12,012 bases of DNA from Aquifex aeolicus (GCA_011375045.1 DRNB01000265.1:1-12012); one strand, 5' to 3'. Shown: positions 1 through 7,195, numbered from the stretch's first letter. Numbers and translations are program-made. Notes: a model not told the origin generated them from the sequence alone.

Positions 1-2
1 AG

Positions 3-2810
3 ATCTACATAAGGCGGTGGCAGTGGTACGAGGAGAGGGGGGTCCGCCTCGAGGTGGGCAGGAGGGTGGACCGGCTCTTTCCCAAAAAGAAGATGCTCGT
101 TACCGAGGACGGGGACCTTTACAGCTACGACAAGATCGTCATAGCGACGGGGAGCAGACCCTTCATACCCCCCATAAAGGGAACGGACAGAAAGGGCGTT
201 TTCACCTACAGGACCGCGGACGACGTTTTCAGGATACTGGACCTTGCGAGGGTTTCCGAGCGGGCGGTTGTGGTGGGGGGCGGGCTCCTGGGTCTCGAGG
301 TGGCGAAGGCTCTCGTGGACATAGGGCTGGAGGTAACCCTCGTTCACCTCCTCGACACCCTCATGGAACAGCAGTTAGACAGAACCGCCAGCGATCTTCT
401 CAAGGGGGATCTGGAGAAGATGGGTATAAGGGTTCTCCTCGGGAAGAAGACTCAGGAGATCCTCGGAGGCAGAAAGGTGGAGGGGGTGAGGTTCGCGGAC
501 GGAGAAGAAATAGAGGCGGATCTCGTGATCCTCGCAACGGGTATAAGACCCAACACCGACGTGGGGAAGAACTCCGGACTGGAGGTCCGCAGAGGCATCG
601 TTGTGGACGACTATCTGGAAACCTCCGCCAGCGACGTTTACGCGGTGGGGGAGTGCATCGAGCACAGGGGCAGAACCTACGGGCTGGTCGCTCCCATCAT
701 GGAGCAGGTGAAGGTGTGCGCTCACAACCTCATCCACGGGAACAGGAAAAGATACGAGGGGTCGCTGACCTACGCCATGCTCAAGGTGGCGGGCATCAAC
801 CTCTTCTCCGCCGGAGACTTCAGGGAGAAGGAGGGCGACGAGGTTGTCTCCTACATGGACACCGGCAGATCCGTTTACAGAAAGGCTGTTCTGAGGAACA
901 ACAAAATTGTAGGTACAGTTTTGCACGGGGACATACGGGGCAACAACTACCTTCTGGATCTCATAAGGAGCGGACGGGAGCTTTCCGAGGAGCGTCCCTA
1001 CTTCCTGATAAAGCACATCGTCCCCCGGGAGGAAGTGGAGGTAGAGGAGCTCAGGGACACGGATACCGTCTGCAACTGCAACGCTGTGTCCAAGGGGGAG
1101 ATAGTGAAAGCCATCCTTGAGGGTTCCGCCAGGAGCCTCGAGGACGTCCAGAACCTCACCAAGGCGGGAACCTCCTGCGGGGGCTGTGTCGAGCTCATAG
1201 AGCAGATCCTCAGGAAGTACGTTACCGAAAGACCCGAGAGGGTAAACAGGATAGAGCTCATAAAGAAGGAACTTCACCCCTTCGATGAGGAGTTCAGGAG
1301 GAGGATGGAGCGCTACTTCGAGGAGGGGAGTTGGGAGAGCATACCGGAAGAGGACAGGGACGTGAGGTTAAAGTGGTTCGGGATATTTTACAGGAAGGCA
1401 ACCCCCGGCTACTTCATGGTGAGGGTGAGGGTTCCCAACGGCAGGCTCACCTACGAGCAGGCAAAGGTGATCGCTCTGCTCTCTGAAAGGTTCTGCAGGG
1501 GGGAGGTGGAGGTAACCTCCAGACAGCAGATCCAGCTCCGCTGGATAGAACTCCCCCACCTGCCTGAGGTGCTGGGTGCTCTCGAGAGCGTGGGGCTCTC
1601 CACCCTTCAGACGGGAATGGACAGCGTCCGGAACGTAACGGGCGATCCCCTGACCGGACTGGCGGAGGACTCGCTCATAGACACCCTCAGACTCACTCAG
1701 GACATAACCCGCATCTTCCTCGGCAGGAAGAGGTACGCGGACCTTCCGAGGAAGTTCAACATAGCGGTTCTGGGCTCCCGGACGGACTCCATAAACGCAC
1801 CCTTCAACGACATCTGCCTCTATCTGGCGGAGCGGGAGGGGCGTCTGGGCTTCAACGTTTATCTGGGCGGGAAGATGGGATCCGGCGGTCCCGTGAGGGC
1901 GATAGACATGGACATCTTCATCGAACCCCACGAGGCGGTGGACCTGTGCAGGAGCGTCCTCGACATATACAGCACCTTCGGCAACAGGGAGAACAGAAAC
2001 AGGAACAGACTCTACTTCCTCCTTCAGGAGTGGGGTGTCGACAGATTCAGGGAGGAGATAGAGCAGAGGGTTTACCGGAGCCTCCCTCCGAAGGGTGAGG
2101 AGCTTGTTGTGAGGCAGGGCGAGCGGGAGGGGATAATCCCCCTCAGGAACGGCACCTTTGCGGTTCTCGCCACCCTTCCGGCCGGAAAGATAGGAGCCCG
2201 GAGCTTCAGGACCGCCGCGGAGCTGTCCCGCAGGTACGGAAGCAGGGAGATACGCCTCAGCGTCTATCAGAACCTTTACATACCCAACGTTCCCGAGGAG
2301 AACCTCCCCCGGCTTTTGGAAGAGGAGTTCTTTGTTGAGCACCCCGTAACCGACTCCCCCTTTACCACCCACACTGTCGCCTGCGCCGGCAGCGACACCT
2401 GCGCCTACGGGGTTATACCCAACAAGGCGGACGCTCTGAGGGTGGCGCGCCACCTCGCCGGAAAGCTGGGTTCCGGAACCTCCTTCAGGCTCCACTGGTC
2501 CGGCTGCGCCAAGGGGTGCGGTCAGCACGGTGCGGGGGATCTGGGCTTTGTGGGAACAAAGACGAGGCTGGGGGAGGAGGTGGTGCTGGCTGTCGATATC
2601 TACGCCGGGGGCTCAGCGGAAAGGGAGGGGATGAAGATCTTTCAGGGGCTACCCCTCAGCGCTGTGGAGAGGGTGGCGGAGAAACTGCTCAGATTTTATG
2701 AGGAGAACAGACAGGAGGGTGAGAGCTTCTCCCGTTTCGTTCACCGGATAGGACCCGATCCCCTGAAGGCTCTCCTCCTGGAGGAGGTAGGTCTGGGGGC
2801 TGTCCGGTAG
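3..2810 (+). CDS. nirB: NAD(P)H-dependent nitrite reductase, NirB reductase domain fused to a NirA-type siroheme domain (5' end missing)
   Basis: The reading frame is open from the window edge, so the true start and the first FAD GxGxxG motif lie upstream. 935 codons are visible, numbered here from base 3. Residues ~1-300 are a pyridine-nucleotide-disulfide oxidoreductase: ATGSRP at 48-53, the NAD(P)-binding GGGLLG at 92-97 and DVYAVGEC near 211. A BFD-like [2Fe-2S] domain has Cys357, 359, 392 and 395. From ~468 follow two ferredoxin-like half-domains (~468-530 and ~710-770). Between them is MDSVRNVTGDP (from 539), which resembles the MDNVRNPVGNP motif of ferredoxin nitrite reductases. The [4Fe-4S]/siroheme ligands are Cys794, 800, 835 and 839 (CX5C and CX3C). 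Predicted cytoplasmic reaction: six-electron reduction of nitrite to ammonia with NAD(P)H. E. coli NirB (847 aa) has only one such half-domain pair, so this protein is longer and unusual. No nirD lies between it and trpE. Sulfite reductase is less likely on motif grounds. Confidence 0.88.
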   Translation: MYIRRWQWYEERGVRLEVGRRVDRLFPKKKMLVTEDGDLYSYDKIVIATGSRPFIPPIKGTDRKGVFTYRTADDVFRILDLARVSERAVVVGGGLLGLEVAKALVDIGLEVTLVHLLDTLMEQQLDRTASDLLKGDLEKMGIRVLLGKKTQEILGGRKVEGVRFADGEEIEADLVILATGIRPNTDVGKNSGLEVRRGIVVDDYLETSASDVYAVGECIEHRGRTYGLVAPIMEQVKVCAHNLIHGNRKRYEGSLTYAMLKVAGINLFSAGDFREKEGDEVVSYMDTGRSVYRKAVLRNNKIVGTVLHGDIRGNNYLLDLIRSGRELSEERPYFLIKHIVPREEVEVEELRDTDTVCNCNAVSKGEIVKAILEGSARSLEDVQNLTKAGTSCGGCVELIEQILRKYVTERPERVNRIELIKKELHPFDEEFRRRMERYFEEGSWESIPEEDRDVRLKWFGIFYRKATPGYFMVRVRVPNGRLTYEQAKVIALLSERFCRGEVEVTSRQQIQLRWIELPHLPEVLGALESVGLSTLQTGMDSVRNVTGDPLTGLAEDSLIDTLRLTQDITRIFLGRKRYADLPRKFNIAVLGSRTDSINAPFNDICLYLAEREGRLGFNVYLGGKMGSGGPVRAIDMDIFIEPHEAVDLCRSVLDIYSTFGNRENRNRNRLYFLLQEWGVDRFREEIEQRVYRSLPPKGEELVVRQGEREGIIPLRNGTFAVLATLPAGKIGARSFRTAAELSRRYGSREIRLSVYQNLYIPNVPEENLPRLLEEEFFVEHPVTDSPFTTHTVACAGSDTCAYGVIPNKADALRVARHLAGKLGSGTSFRLHWSGCAKGCGQHGAGDLGFVGTKTRLGEEVVLAVDIYAGGSAEREGMKIFQGLPLSAVERVAEKLLRFYEENRQEGESFSRFVHRIGPDPLKALLLEEVGLGAVR

Positions 2811-2816
2811 CTGATC

Positions 2817-2825
2817 TGCTATCAT
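2817..2825 (+). promoter_or_regulatory. Putative extended -10 promoter of trpE
   Basis: The 22-bp gap after nirB contains TG-C-TATCAT, an extended -10 element (TATCAT at 2820-2825). No convincing -35 hexamer is present about 17 bp upstream. Transcription would start near 2832, against the ATG at 2833, giving a leaderless message. No Shine-Dalgarno sequence lies in the gap, which fits that reading. The same ATCTGCTATnAT string occurs before fabG. Promoter activity is inferred from motif and position only. Confidence 0.45.
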
Positions 2826-2832
2826 ACATCTC

Positions 2833-4320
2833 ATGAGGCTCAACCTTACCAGAGAGGAGGCTGAGAAGCTCTCGGAGGAGTTCAACGTCATCCCCCTCTA
2901 CACGGAGATTCTGGGCGACGTGGAGACCCCCCTCTCGACCTTCCTCAAGCTCAGGAGGAGCGATAGCTTCAACTTCCTCCTCGAAAGCGCGGAGGGGGGT
3001 GAGAAGTGGGGCAGGTTCTCCTTCATAATAACGGGTTCCTCCTTCTACATCAGGACGAAGGGAAGATACGGAGAGCTTTACAACAGGGGAAGGGTCAGGT
3101 TCTTCGAAAGCGACGACCCTGCGGGTGCGGTCGAGGAGATCATAAGGCAGTATAAACCCTACGAGGATCCCTCCCTTCCGAGGTTCTGGGGGGGGCTGGT
3201 GGGATACGTAGCCTACGATGTGGTCAAGTTCTACGAACCCGTGGAGGACAAAAACCCCGACCCCGTGGGCACCTACGACCTCTACATGGTGCTCACCGAC
3301 AGGGTGGTCATCCACGATAACCTGACCGGAAAGATAAAGGTGGTCTGTCCCCTCCTCACGGAGCGGGGTGTGGAGGCTGAGTACGAGAGGGTCAGGGAGA
3401 AGATAGAGGAGACCGTCGTGTCCCTGACGGGGGGAACCGCACCCCACCTGAGCCTGAGGGAAAGGGACCCCCTCCTGTCCCTCTGGGAGTCCAACTTCAG
3501 CAGGGAGGAGTTTCTGAAGGCTGTGGAGAGGGCAAAGGAGTATATATCTCAGGGCGATGTTATACAGGTTGTTCTGTCCCAGCGCTTCAGGAGAACCTTC
3601 GGGGGCGAGCCGGAGAACATATACAGGGTGCTCAGGTACCTGAACCCCTCCCCCTACATGTACTACCTCGACTTCGGGGAGCTGAAGGTCATAGGCTCCT
3701 CTCCGGAGGTCCTCGTCCGGGTCGAGGGGGGGAGGATAGAGACGAGACCCATAGCGGGGACAAGACCGAGGGGCAGAACAGCCGAGGAGGATCTGAGGCT
3801 CGAGGAGGATCTCCTGTCGGACGAGAAGGAGCGTGCCGAGCACCTCATGCTGGTGGATCTCGCCAGAAACGACATAGGGAGGGTGGCGCAGAGGGGGAGC
3901 GTGAGGGTCGAGGACTTCATGAGGGTGGAGAGATACTCCCACGTGATGCACATCGTAAGCGACGTAACGGGAACGCTGAGGGAGGGGCTGAGCGCTCTCG
4001 ACGTCCTCAGATCCCTTTTTCCGGCCGGAACCGTCTCCGGGGCACCGAAGGTCAGGGCAATGCAGATAATAGAGGAGCTCGAACCGGAGAAGAGGGGCAT
4101 ATACGCGGGTTCGGTGGGCTACGTTTCCTTTCAGGGGAACATGGACATGGCGATCGCCATCAGAACCGCGGTTCTGAGGGACAGGGAGGTGTTCGTTCAG
4201 GCGGGGGCAGGCATAGTGGCGGACTCCGTCCCCCAGCGGGAGTGGGAGGAGACCCTCAACAAAGCCAAGGCTCTCATGAAGGCGGTGGACACGGCGGAGT
4301 CAGTCCACGTAGAGGGATAG
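2833..4320 (+). CDS. trpE: Anthranilate synthase component I
   Basis: TrpE makes anthranilate from chorismate, using ammonia delivered by the TrpG glutamine amidotransferase, as the first committed step of tryptophan synthesis in the cytoplasm. The 495-aa length is normal. The N-terminal half carries LLES at residues 49-52, the tryptophan feedback-binding motif. The C-terminal chorismate-binding half shows DVIQVVLSQRF, a PSPYMYYLDF segment, IAGTRPRGRT, ERAEHLMLVDLARND, SHVMH (His370 and His373), AGTVSGAPK and QAGAGIVADS, the classic series for this family. The ATG at 2833 is preceded by an extended -10-like element rather than a ribosome binding site. No trpG or other trp gene is in the window, so trpE stands alone as in organisms with scattered trp genes. 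There is no room for a leader-peptide attenuator. The 3' end overlaps the convergent gene at 4300-4842 by 21 bp. Aminodeoxychorismate synthase (PabB) is a less likely alternative. Confidence 0.96.
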   Translation: MRLNLTREEAEKLSEEFNVIPLYTEILGDVETPLSTFLKLRRSDSFNFLLESAEGGEKWGRFSFIITGSSFYIRTKGRYGELYNRGRVRFFESDDPAGAVEEIIRQYKPYEDPSLPRFWGGLVGYVAYDVVKFYEPVEDKNPDPVGTYDLYMVLTDRVVIHDNLTGKIKVVCPLLTERGVEAEYERVREKIEETVVSLTGGTAPHLSLRERDPLLSLWESNFSREEFLKAVERAKEYISQGDVIQVVLSQRFRRTFGGEPENIYRVLRYLNPSPYMYYLDFGELKVIGSSPEVLVRVEGGRIETRPIAGTRPRGRTAEEDLRLEEDLLSDEKERAEHLMLVDLARNDIGRVAQRGSVRVEDFMRVERYSHVMHIVSDVTGTLREGLSALDVLRSLFPAGTVSGAPKVRAMQIIEELEPEKRGIYAGSVGYVSFQGNMDMAIAIRTAVLRDREVFVQAGAGIVADSVPQREWEETLNKAKALMKAVDTAESVHVEG

Positions 4321-4842
4321 ATCGGGGAGGTTGTGGATCCTCTTTACCTCGGCTCCGATAAGCTCCCTGTAGATCTCCCTGTTTCCCCTGAAGTCCCTGA
4401 ACTTCTGGAGGATCCTCTTCCTCCGGGAGGGGTCCATGCGCCTCCAGAAGCTCCGCACCATCCGGGCTTCGATCTCCCTCAGGATCCTCTGGGCTTCCTC
4501 CTCGGAGGAGGGTTCCCTCACCTCGCTCCCCGCAAAGCTTCCCGCAAGCTTCACCTTCTCCCAGAACCTGCGCCTCCAGTCTATCCCCTTTCTCTGAAGC
4601 TCCCTCCTCATGTGGATCTCGTAGGACTCCATTATCTCCCTGAAGCAGAGGAAAAGGGGTCTCTTCGCTCTCCTGCGGGGATCCACGGCGGTGTAGCACC
4701 TTTCCACACCCTCCCTGACAGCCTCCTCGGGAACACCCATCTCGCTCAGGAGCTTCAGAAACATCTTCTCTCTGGGGGAGAGGAAGAAAACCTCCCCCTT
4801 CAGCTTCAGGATGAACTCCTCGAGGCTTCCGGAGTAGCTCAT
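4300..4842 (-). CDS. Uncharacterised Arg-rich protein at the end of the flgHIJ-acpS operon
   Basis: I do not recognise this 180-aa protein. It appears mostly helical and very charged, with 29 arginines and clusters such as PRRRAKR, WRRRFW, FWRR and SRRKR, so it is strongly basic with scattered acidic stretches (SSEEEAQ). I see no signal peptide, membrane segment or metal-binding cysteine cluster. The N-terminal part (about residues 20-60, LSPREKMFLKLL followed by EMGVPEEAV) could be a small helix-turn-helix-like fold, and the basic C-terminal half would suit nucleic-acid or membrane-surface binding. Both ideas are guesses. It is very likely a real gene: its ATG overlaps the acpS stop as ATGA, it reads as the last member of that operon, and its composition fits protein rather than an antisense shadow. 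Its stop codon lies inside the 3' end of trpE on the other strand. Confidence 0.75.
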   Translation of the reverse strand: MSYSGSLEEFILKLKGEVFFLSPREKMFLKLLSEMGVPEEAVREGVERCYTAVDPRRRAKRPLFLCFREIMESYEIHMRRELQRKGIDWRRRFWEKVKLAGSFAGSEVREPSSEEEAQRILREIEARMVRSFWRRMDPSRRKRILQKFRDFRGNREIYRELIGAEVKRIHNLPDLSLYVD

Positions 4843-5198
4843 CTTATAAAGGCTACCGCCACGGAGTAGTCCCTCTCGTGGGAAAGGGAGATCTCTATCC
4901 TCCTTCCCTTCAGAAGCTCCTCCAGATCCCTTCGCCTTATCACCAGCCGGGCGGGCTTACCCCTGTCGCCGAGGACCTCGATCTCCCTGAACCTCAGCAG
5001 GATCCCGAACTCCAGGTAAACAGCTTTCAGAACCGCCTCCTTGCACGCCCAGCGTGCCGAAAGGCAGGGAACCTTCGCTTCCTGAGAGAGACAGTATTCA
5101 AGCTCCCTCTCTGTGAATATCCTCTTCAGAAACCTGTCTCCGAACCTCTTCAGGGCTGACTCTATCCGGCTGTTCTGAACTATGTCTATACCCACCAT
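4839..5198 (-). CDS. acpS: Holo-[acyl-carrier-protein] synthase
   Basis: AcpS transfers the 4'-phosphopantetheine arm of coenzyme A to the conserved serine of apo-ACP, activating it for fatty-acid synthesis in the cytoplasm. The 119-aa length is typical. It begins with MVGIDIVQNSRI, the family N-terminus with Mg-binding Asp5. This is followed by FLKRIFTERE, ARWACKEAVLKA with catalytic Glu54, a GKP turn, and SLSHERDYSVAVA near the C-terminus. The N-terminal motif fixes the ATG start at 5198, which means the gene overlaps the upstream flgJ-like frame by 101 bp. The nearest strong Shine-Dalgarno-like sequence (GAGGAGG) is about 21 nt upstream, so translation may depend on coupling. The 3' end overlaps the next gene as ATGA. 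Its substrate ACP is encoded on the opposite side of the flgH/fabG divergent region. Confidence 0.95.
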   Translation of the reverse strand: MVGIDIVQNSRIESALKRFGDRFLKRIFTERELEYCLSQEAKVPCLSARWACKEAVLKAVYLEFGILLRFREIEVLGDRGKPARLVIRRRDLEELLKGRRIEISLSHERDYSVAVAFIR

Positions 5199-5481
5199 TT
5201 GCCCGGTTCTCTATTCTAACCTCCTCACCCCTGAAGTTCTCGATGACAAAGCGGGCTATACCCACGCCTCCGGCTTCGGCGAGCTTCCTGCTCACGTTCT
5301 CGAGAAACATGTCGTAGTAGATCCGCTGATGGAAGCTTTTGCCCCTGAGGAGGGATCTGTAGGCGTTTTTGAGGATTTCCTTCAGAAGCAGGGCTTCGAA
5401 CTCCGTGGCGGCGGATCTCACGTCCCTGCGGATCTGCTCTCTGTAGCTGTAAGGATCGGGTGAAAAGAAAATCCCCCTCAC
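5098..5481 (-). CDS. flgJ: FlgJ-like flagellar rod-binding protein (single domain)
   Basis: In proteobacteria the N-terminal domain of FlgJ caps or chaperones assembly of the flagellar rod in the periplasm. Here that domain stands alone, with no C-terminal peptidoglycan hydrolase. Visible signatures are SAATEFEALLLKEILKNA (residues 23-40) and the paired motif YYDMFLENVSRKLAEAGGVG followed by IARFVIENF (residues 55-83). Translation probably starts at GTG 5481, which overlaps the flgI stop codon as GTGA. After residue ~84 the sequence loses family resemblance and becomes a charged tail of about 40 residues, the last ~33 of which are read out of frame through the start of acpS. Both other frames reach stops just before acpS (TAG at 5211-5213 and 5216-5218), so the tail could be a real extension or the result of an indel. 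The assignment rests on the rod-binding domain and on the neighbours flgH and flgI. Confidence 0.8.
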   Translation of the reverse strand: MRGIFFSPDPYSYREQIRRDVRSAATEFEALLLKEILKNAYRSLLRGKSFHQRIYYDMFLENVSRKLAEAGGVGIARFVIENFRGEEVRIENRANGGYRHSSEQPDRVSPEEVRRQVSEEDIHREGA

Positions 5482-6566
5482 AGCACCTCCAGCTTCGCCT
5501 TCAGAGCACCCGCCGACTTTATAGCCTGAAGGATCGAGATGATCTCCCTCGGCGTTGCCCCTATCCTGTTCAGGGAGTTAACGAGATCCTGCACGGTGGT
5601 TCCCTCAAGGGGAACAAGCCTCCTCTTTTCCTCCACCACCTCCACCTCTGTCCTGGGAACCTCCCTCGTTTCACCGGGCGAAAGGGGAGGAGGCTGAACC
5701 ACCTCTGGCTTTTCCTTTACCTTGACCACCAGACTACCCACCGCCACCGCCACAGGTCCTATGCGAACGCTTCCCCCCAGAACCACGGTGCCGGTCCGGC
5801 TATCTATGACGACCCTCGCCGTCTGGGAGCTTTCTATTTCGAGGTTCTCCACCTCCGCAAGGAAGTCCACGGGGTTGATACCCTCCGGTATCCTCACCCT
5901 GACCGTGGCGCTGTCCACGGCTGTCGCTATGCGGGCGCGGAAGCGGTCGTTGATAACGTCCTGTATCCTCTTGGCAGTCGTGAAGTCGGGGTAATCGAGG
6001 ATTATGTTAACCTCCGCGGTGTCGATCCTGAAGGGCAGATCCCTTTCCAGAACAGCGCCGTTGGGTATCCTTCCGGCGGTGGGGACGTTCTTCACCTGTG
6101 CCGCTCCCCGTCCCCTCGCCTCGTAGCCACCCACTATAACCTGACCCTGAGCGAAGGCGTATATCTGTCCGTCCGGACCCCTGAGGGGCGTGAGCACGAG
6201 AGTTCCCCCCTCCAGACTCCTCGCGTCCCCTATGGAGGCGACGTCCACATCGAACCTCATGCCCGCCTTCGCGTAGGGCGGAACCTTTGCGGTAACCATA
6301 ACCGCCGCAACGTTCCTGACGGTTAACCTGTTGGGATCGACCACTATGCCCATCTTCTGGAGCATGTTGGCGAGGCTCTTAACGGTAAACTGGGTAGCCT
6401 TACCGTCCCCGGTTCCCCTGAGCCCCACCACGAGACCGTAGCCCTGAAGGTAGTTTATCCTGTTACCCTCCACCTGAGCTATGTCCTTGATCCTCTCCGC
6501 AAAGGACAGGGTGGACAGCAGGATTATCAGAAGGGAAATATAACCGCAAATATTCTTGCCAGCCAT
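5478..6566 (-). CDS. flgI: Flagellar P-ring protein FlgI
   Basis: FlgI is the subunit of the P ring, the peptidoglycan-level bushing around the flagellar rod, and is exported by the Sec system to the periplasm. The 362-aa length is typical. The first ~24 residues form a signal peptide (a hydrophobic stretch ending LLSTLSFA, probably cleaved before ERIKDIA). The mature N-terminus gives RIKDIAQVEGNR followed by LQGYGLVVGLRGTGD, hallmarks of the family. Further matches are LTVRNVAAVMVTA, a QGQVIVGG segment, GRIPNGAVLERDLPF, and a C-terminal TVQDLVNSLNRIGATPREIISILQAIKSAGAL. The ATG at 6566 has a good Shine-Dalgarno sequence 8 nt upstream and is needed to include the signal peptide. The gene therefore starts 40 bp inside the 3' end of flgH. 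It ends in a GTGA overlap with the flgJ-like gene. It is the second gene of the leftward operon. Confidence 0.97.
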   Translation of the reverse strand: MAGKNICGYISLLIILLSTLSFAERIKDIAQVEGNRINYLQGYGLVVGLRGTGDGKATQFTVKSLANMLQKMGIVVDPNRLTVRNVAAVMVTAKVPPYAKAGMRFDVDVASIGDARSLEGGTLVLTPLRGPDGQIYAFAQGQVIVGGYEARGRGAAQVKNVPTAGRIPNGAVLERDLPFRIDTAEVNIILDYPDFTTAKRIQDVINDRFRARIATAVDSATVRVRIPEGINPVDFLAEVENLEIESSQTARVVIDSRTGTVVLGGSVRIGPVAVAVGSLVVKVKEKPEVVQPPPLSPGETREVPRTEVEVVEEKRRLVPLEGTTVQDLVNSLNRIGATPREIISILQAIKSAGALKAKLEVL

Positions 6567-7195
6567 CCGGGCTTCCCTCCTTCCGCCATGTACCCCTTTC
6601 CATCGAGAAAGATCTCCATGTTCGCTATCCTGTCGCTGGGCACCGTGTTGGTGCTGTCTATGTCCTCGGGTCTGATTATGCCCATGAGAACAAACTCCCT
6701 CTTCATACCGTTCACCATGATAAACTTCTTCGCTTCTATTAACATCGTCCTGTTCGGGTAAACTTTTACCACCCTGCCGGCAAGGCGGGTGGTGAGGAGA
6801 CCCTTCTGCTGAATCTTGCTGGCTCCCTTGGCATCGAGGGTCCCCTCCGCTTCCACGCCGAGGTTTCTGAGGGTGCTCTGGGGAAGCCCGAAGAAGGAGC
6901 TTATGGCGTTGGAGAAGGCGCTGGACCTGCCCATCTGGTTCGATACGCTCTCGATGGCGTTGATGCTCTCGACAACCCGTATGAATATGAGGTCGCCCGG
7001 CTTCGATGCCCGGTTCTCCCCGTAAAGGTTTGCCCAGTCTCCCCCCCTGTAAAGGCTACCCCTGGCTCCTTCGGTTCTGTAGCCTTCCGGGAAGGGGTTT
7101 TCCCTCTCGTAGGTTTTCAAATCCTTGGGTTTCTCAGCGCAGGAGAGGAGGAGGAGCGTTAAAAAGCTCCCCACAAGGCTTAAAATCCTGCCCAT
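6527..7195 (-). CDS. flgH: Flagellar L-ring lipoprotein FlgH
   Basis: FlgH forms the L ring in the outer membrane, completing the bushing through which the flagellar rod passes. The 222-aa protein begins with a lipoprotein signal peptide whose lipobox is Leu16-Leu17-Ser18-Cys19, so Cys19 should be lipidated. Family features follow: SLYRGGDWANLYGENRASKPGD, a motif near residues 90-110 rich in Ser and Phe (FSNAISSFFGLP), then a segment with a central KIQQKGLLTTRLAGRVVKVYPN and GIIRPEDID-TNTVPSDRIANMEI near the C-terminus. The last resembles the RPEDI and V-S-IANA-I strings typical of FlgH. It is the first gene of the leftward operon. The ATG at 7195 is preceded by an extended -10-like element only 7 nt away. 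A purine run (GAGGGG) abuts the ATG with no spacer, too close for normal Shine-Dalgarno use. An outer membrane is implied for the organism. Confidence 0.96.
   Translation of the reverse strand: MGRILSLVGSFLTLLLLSCAEKPKDLKTYERENPFPEGYRTEGARGSLYRGGDWANLYGENRASKPGDLIFIRVVESINAIESVSNQMGRSSAFSNAISSFFGLPQSTLRNLGVEAEGTLDAKGASKIQQKGLLTTRLAGRVVKVYPNRTMLIEAKKFIMVNGMKREFVLMGIIRPEDIDSTNTVPSDRIANMEIFLDGKGYMAEGGKPGWLARIFAVIFPF
6575..6582 (-). promoter_or_regulatory. Ribosome binding site fixing the flgI start
   Basis: On the minus strand, AAGGAGGG lies 8 nt before the ATG at 6566 and within the last codons of flgH. It supports the upstream ATG, and hence the 40-bp flgH/flgI overlap, over any later start that would delete the signal peptide. 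Confidence 0.6.

Noticed and set aside
17..1120. Plus-strand open frame of 367 codons in another phase over nirB
   Set aside because: Gly/Arg-rich low-complexity translation caused by GGAGG-type codons. The alternative frame gives clear FAD/NAD motifs.
1368..2528. Long minus-strand open frame opposite the siroheme half of nirB, and a similar one at 375-1277
   Set aside because: Both lie opposite strongly recognised NirB/NirA sequence. Their compositions are antisense shadows with no family motifs.
2772..2786. Perfect palindrome CTCCTCC-T-GGAGGAG near the end of nirB, considered as a terminator
   Set aside because: The loop would be one base, there is no T-tract after it, and it encodes an ordinary Leu/Glu run within nirB.
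3..2810. Assimilatory sulfite reductase as the product of the first gene
   Set aside because: The MDSVRNVTGDP and DLPRKFN regions resemble nitrite rather than sulfite reductases, and the NirB-type N-terminal flavoprotein agrees. Sulfite activity cannot be excluded from sequence alone.
2811..2832. Trp leader peptide or attenuator before trpE
   Set aside because: The gap is only 22 bp, with no leader frame, Trp codons or hairpin pair.
2689..3951. Long minus-strand open frame of 420 codons opposite trpE
   Set aside because: It mirrors a well-supported trpE, has Pro/His/Leu-rich composition without any domain, and arises from GC-rich codon use leaving few antisense stops.
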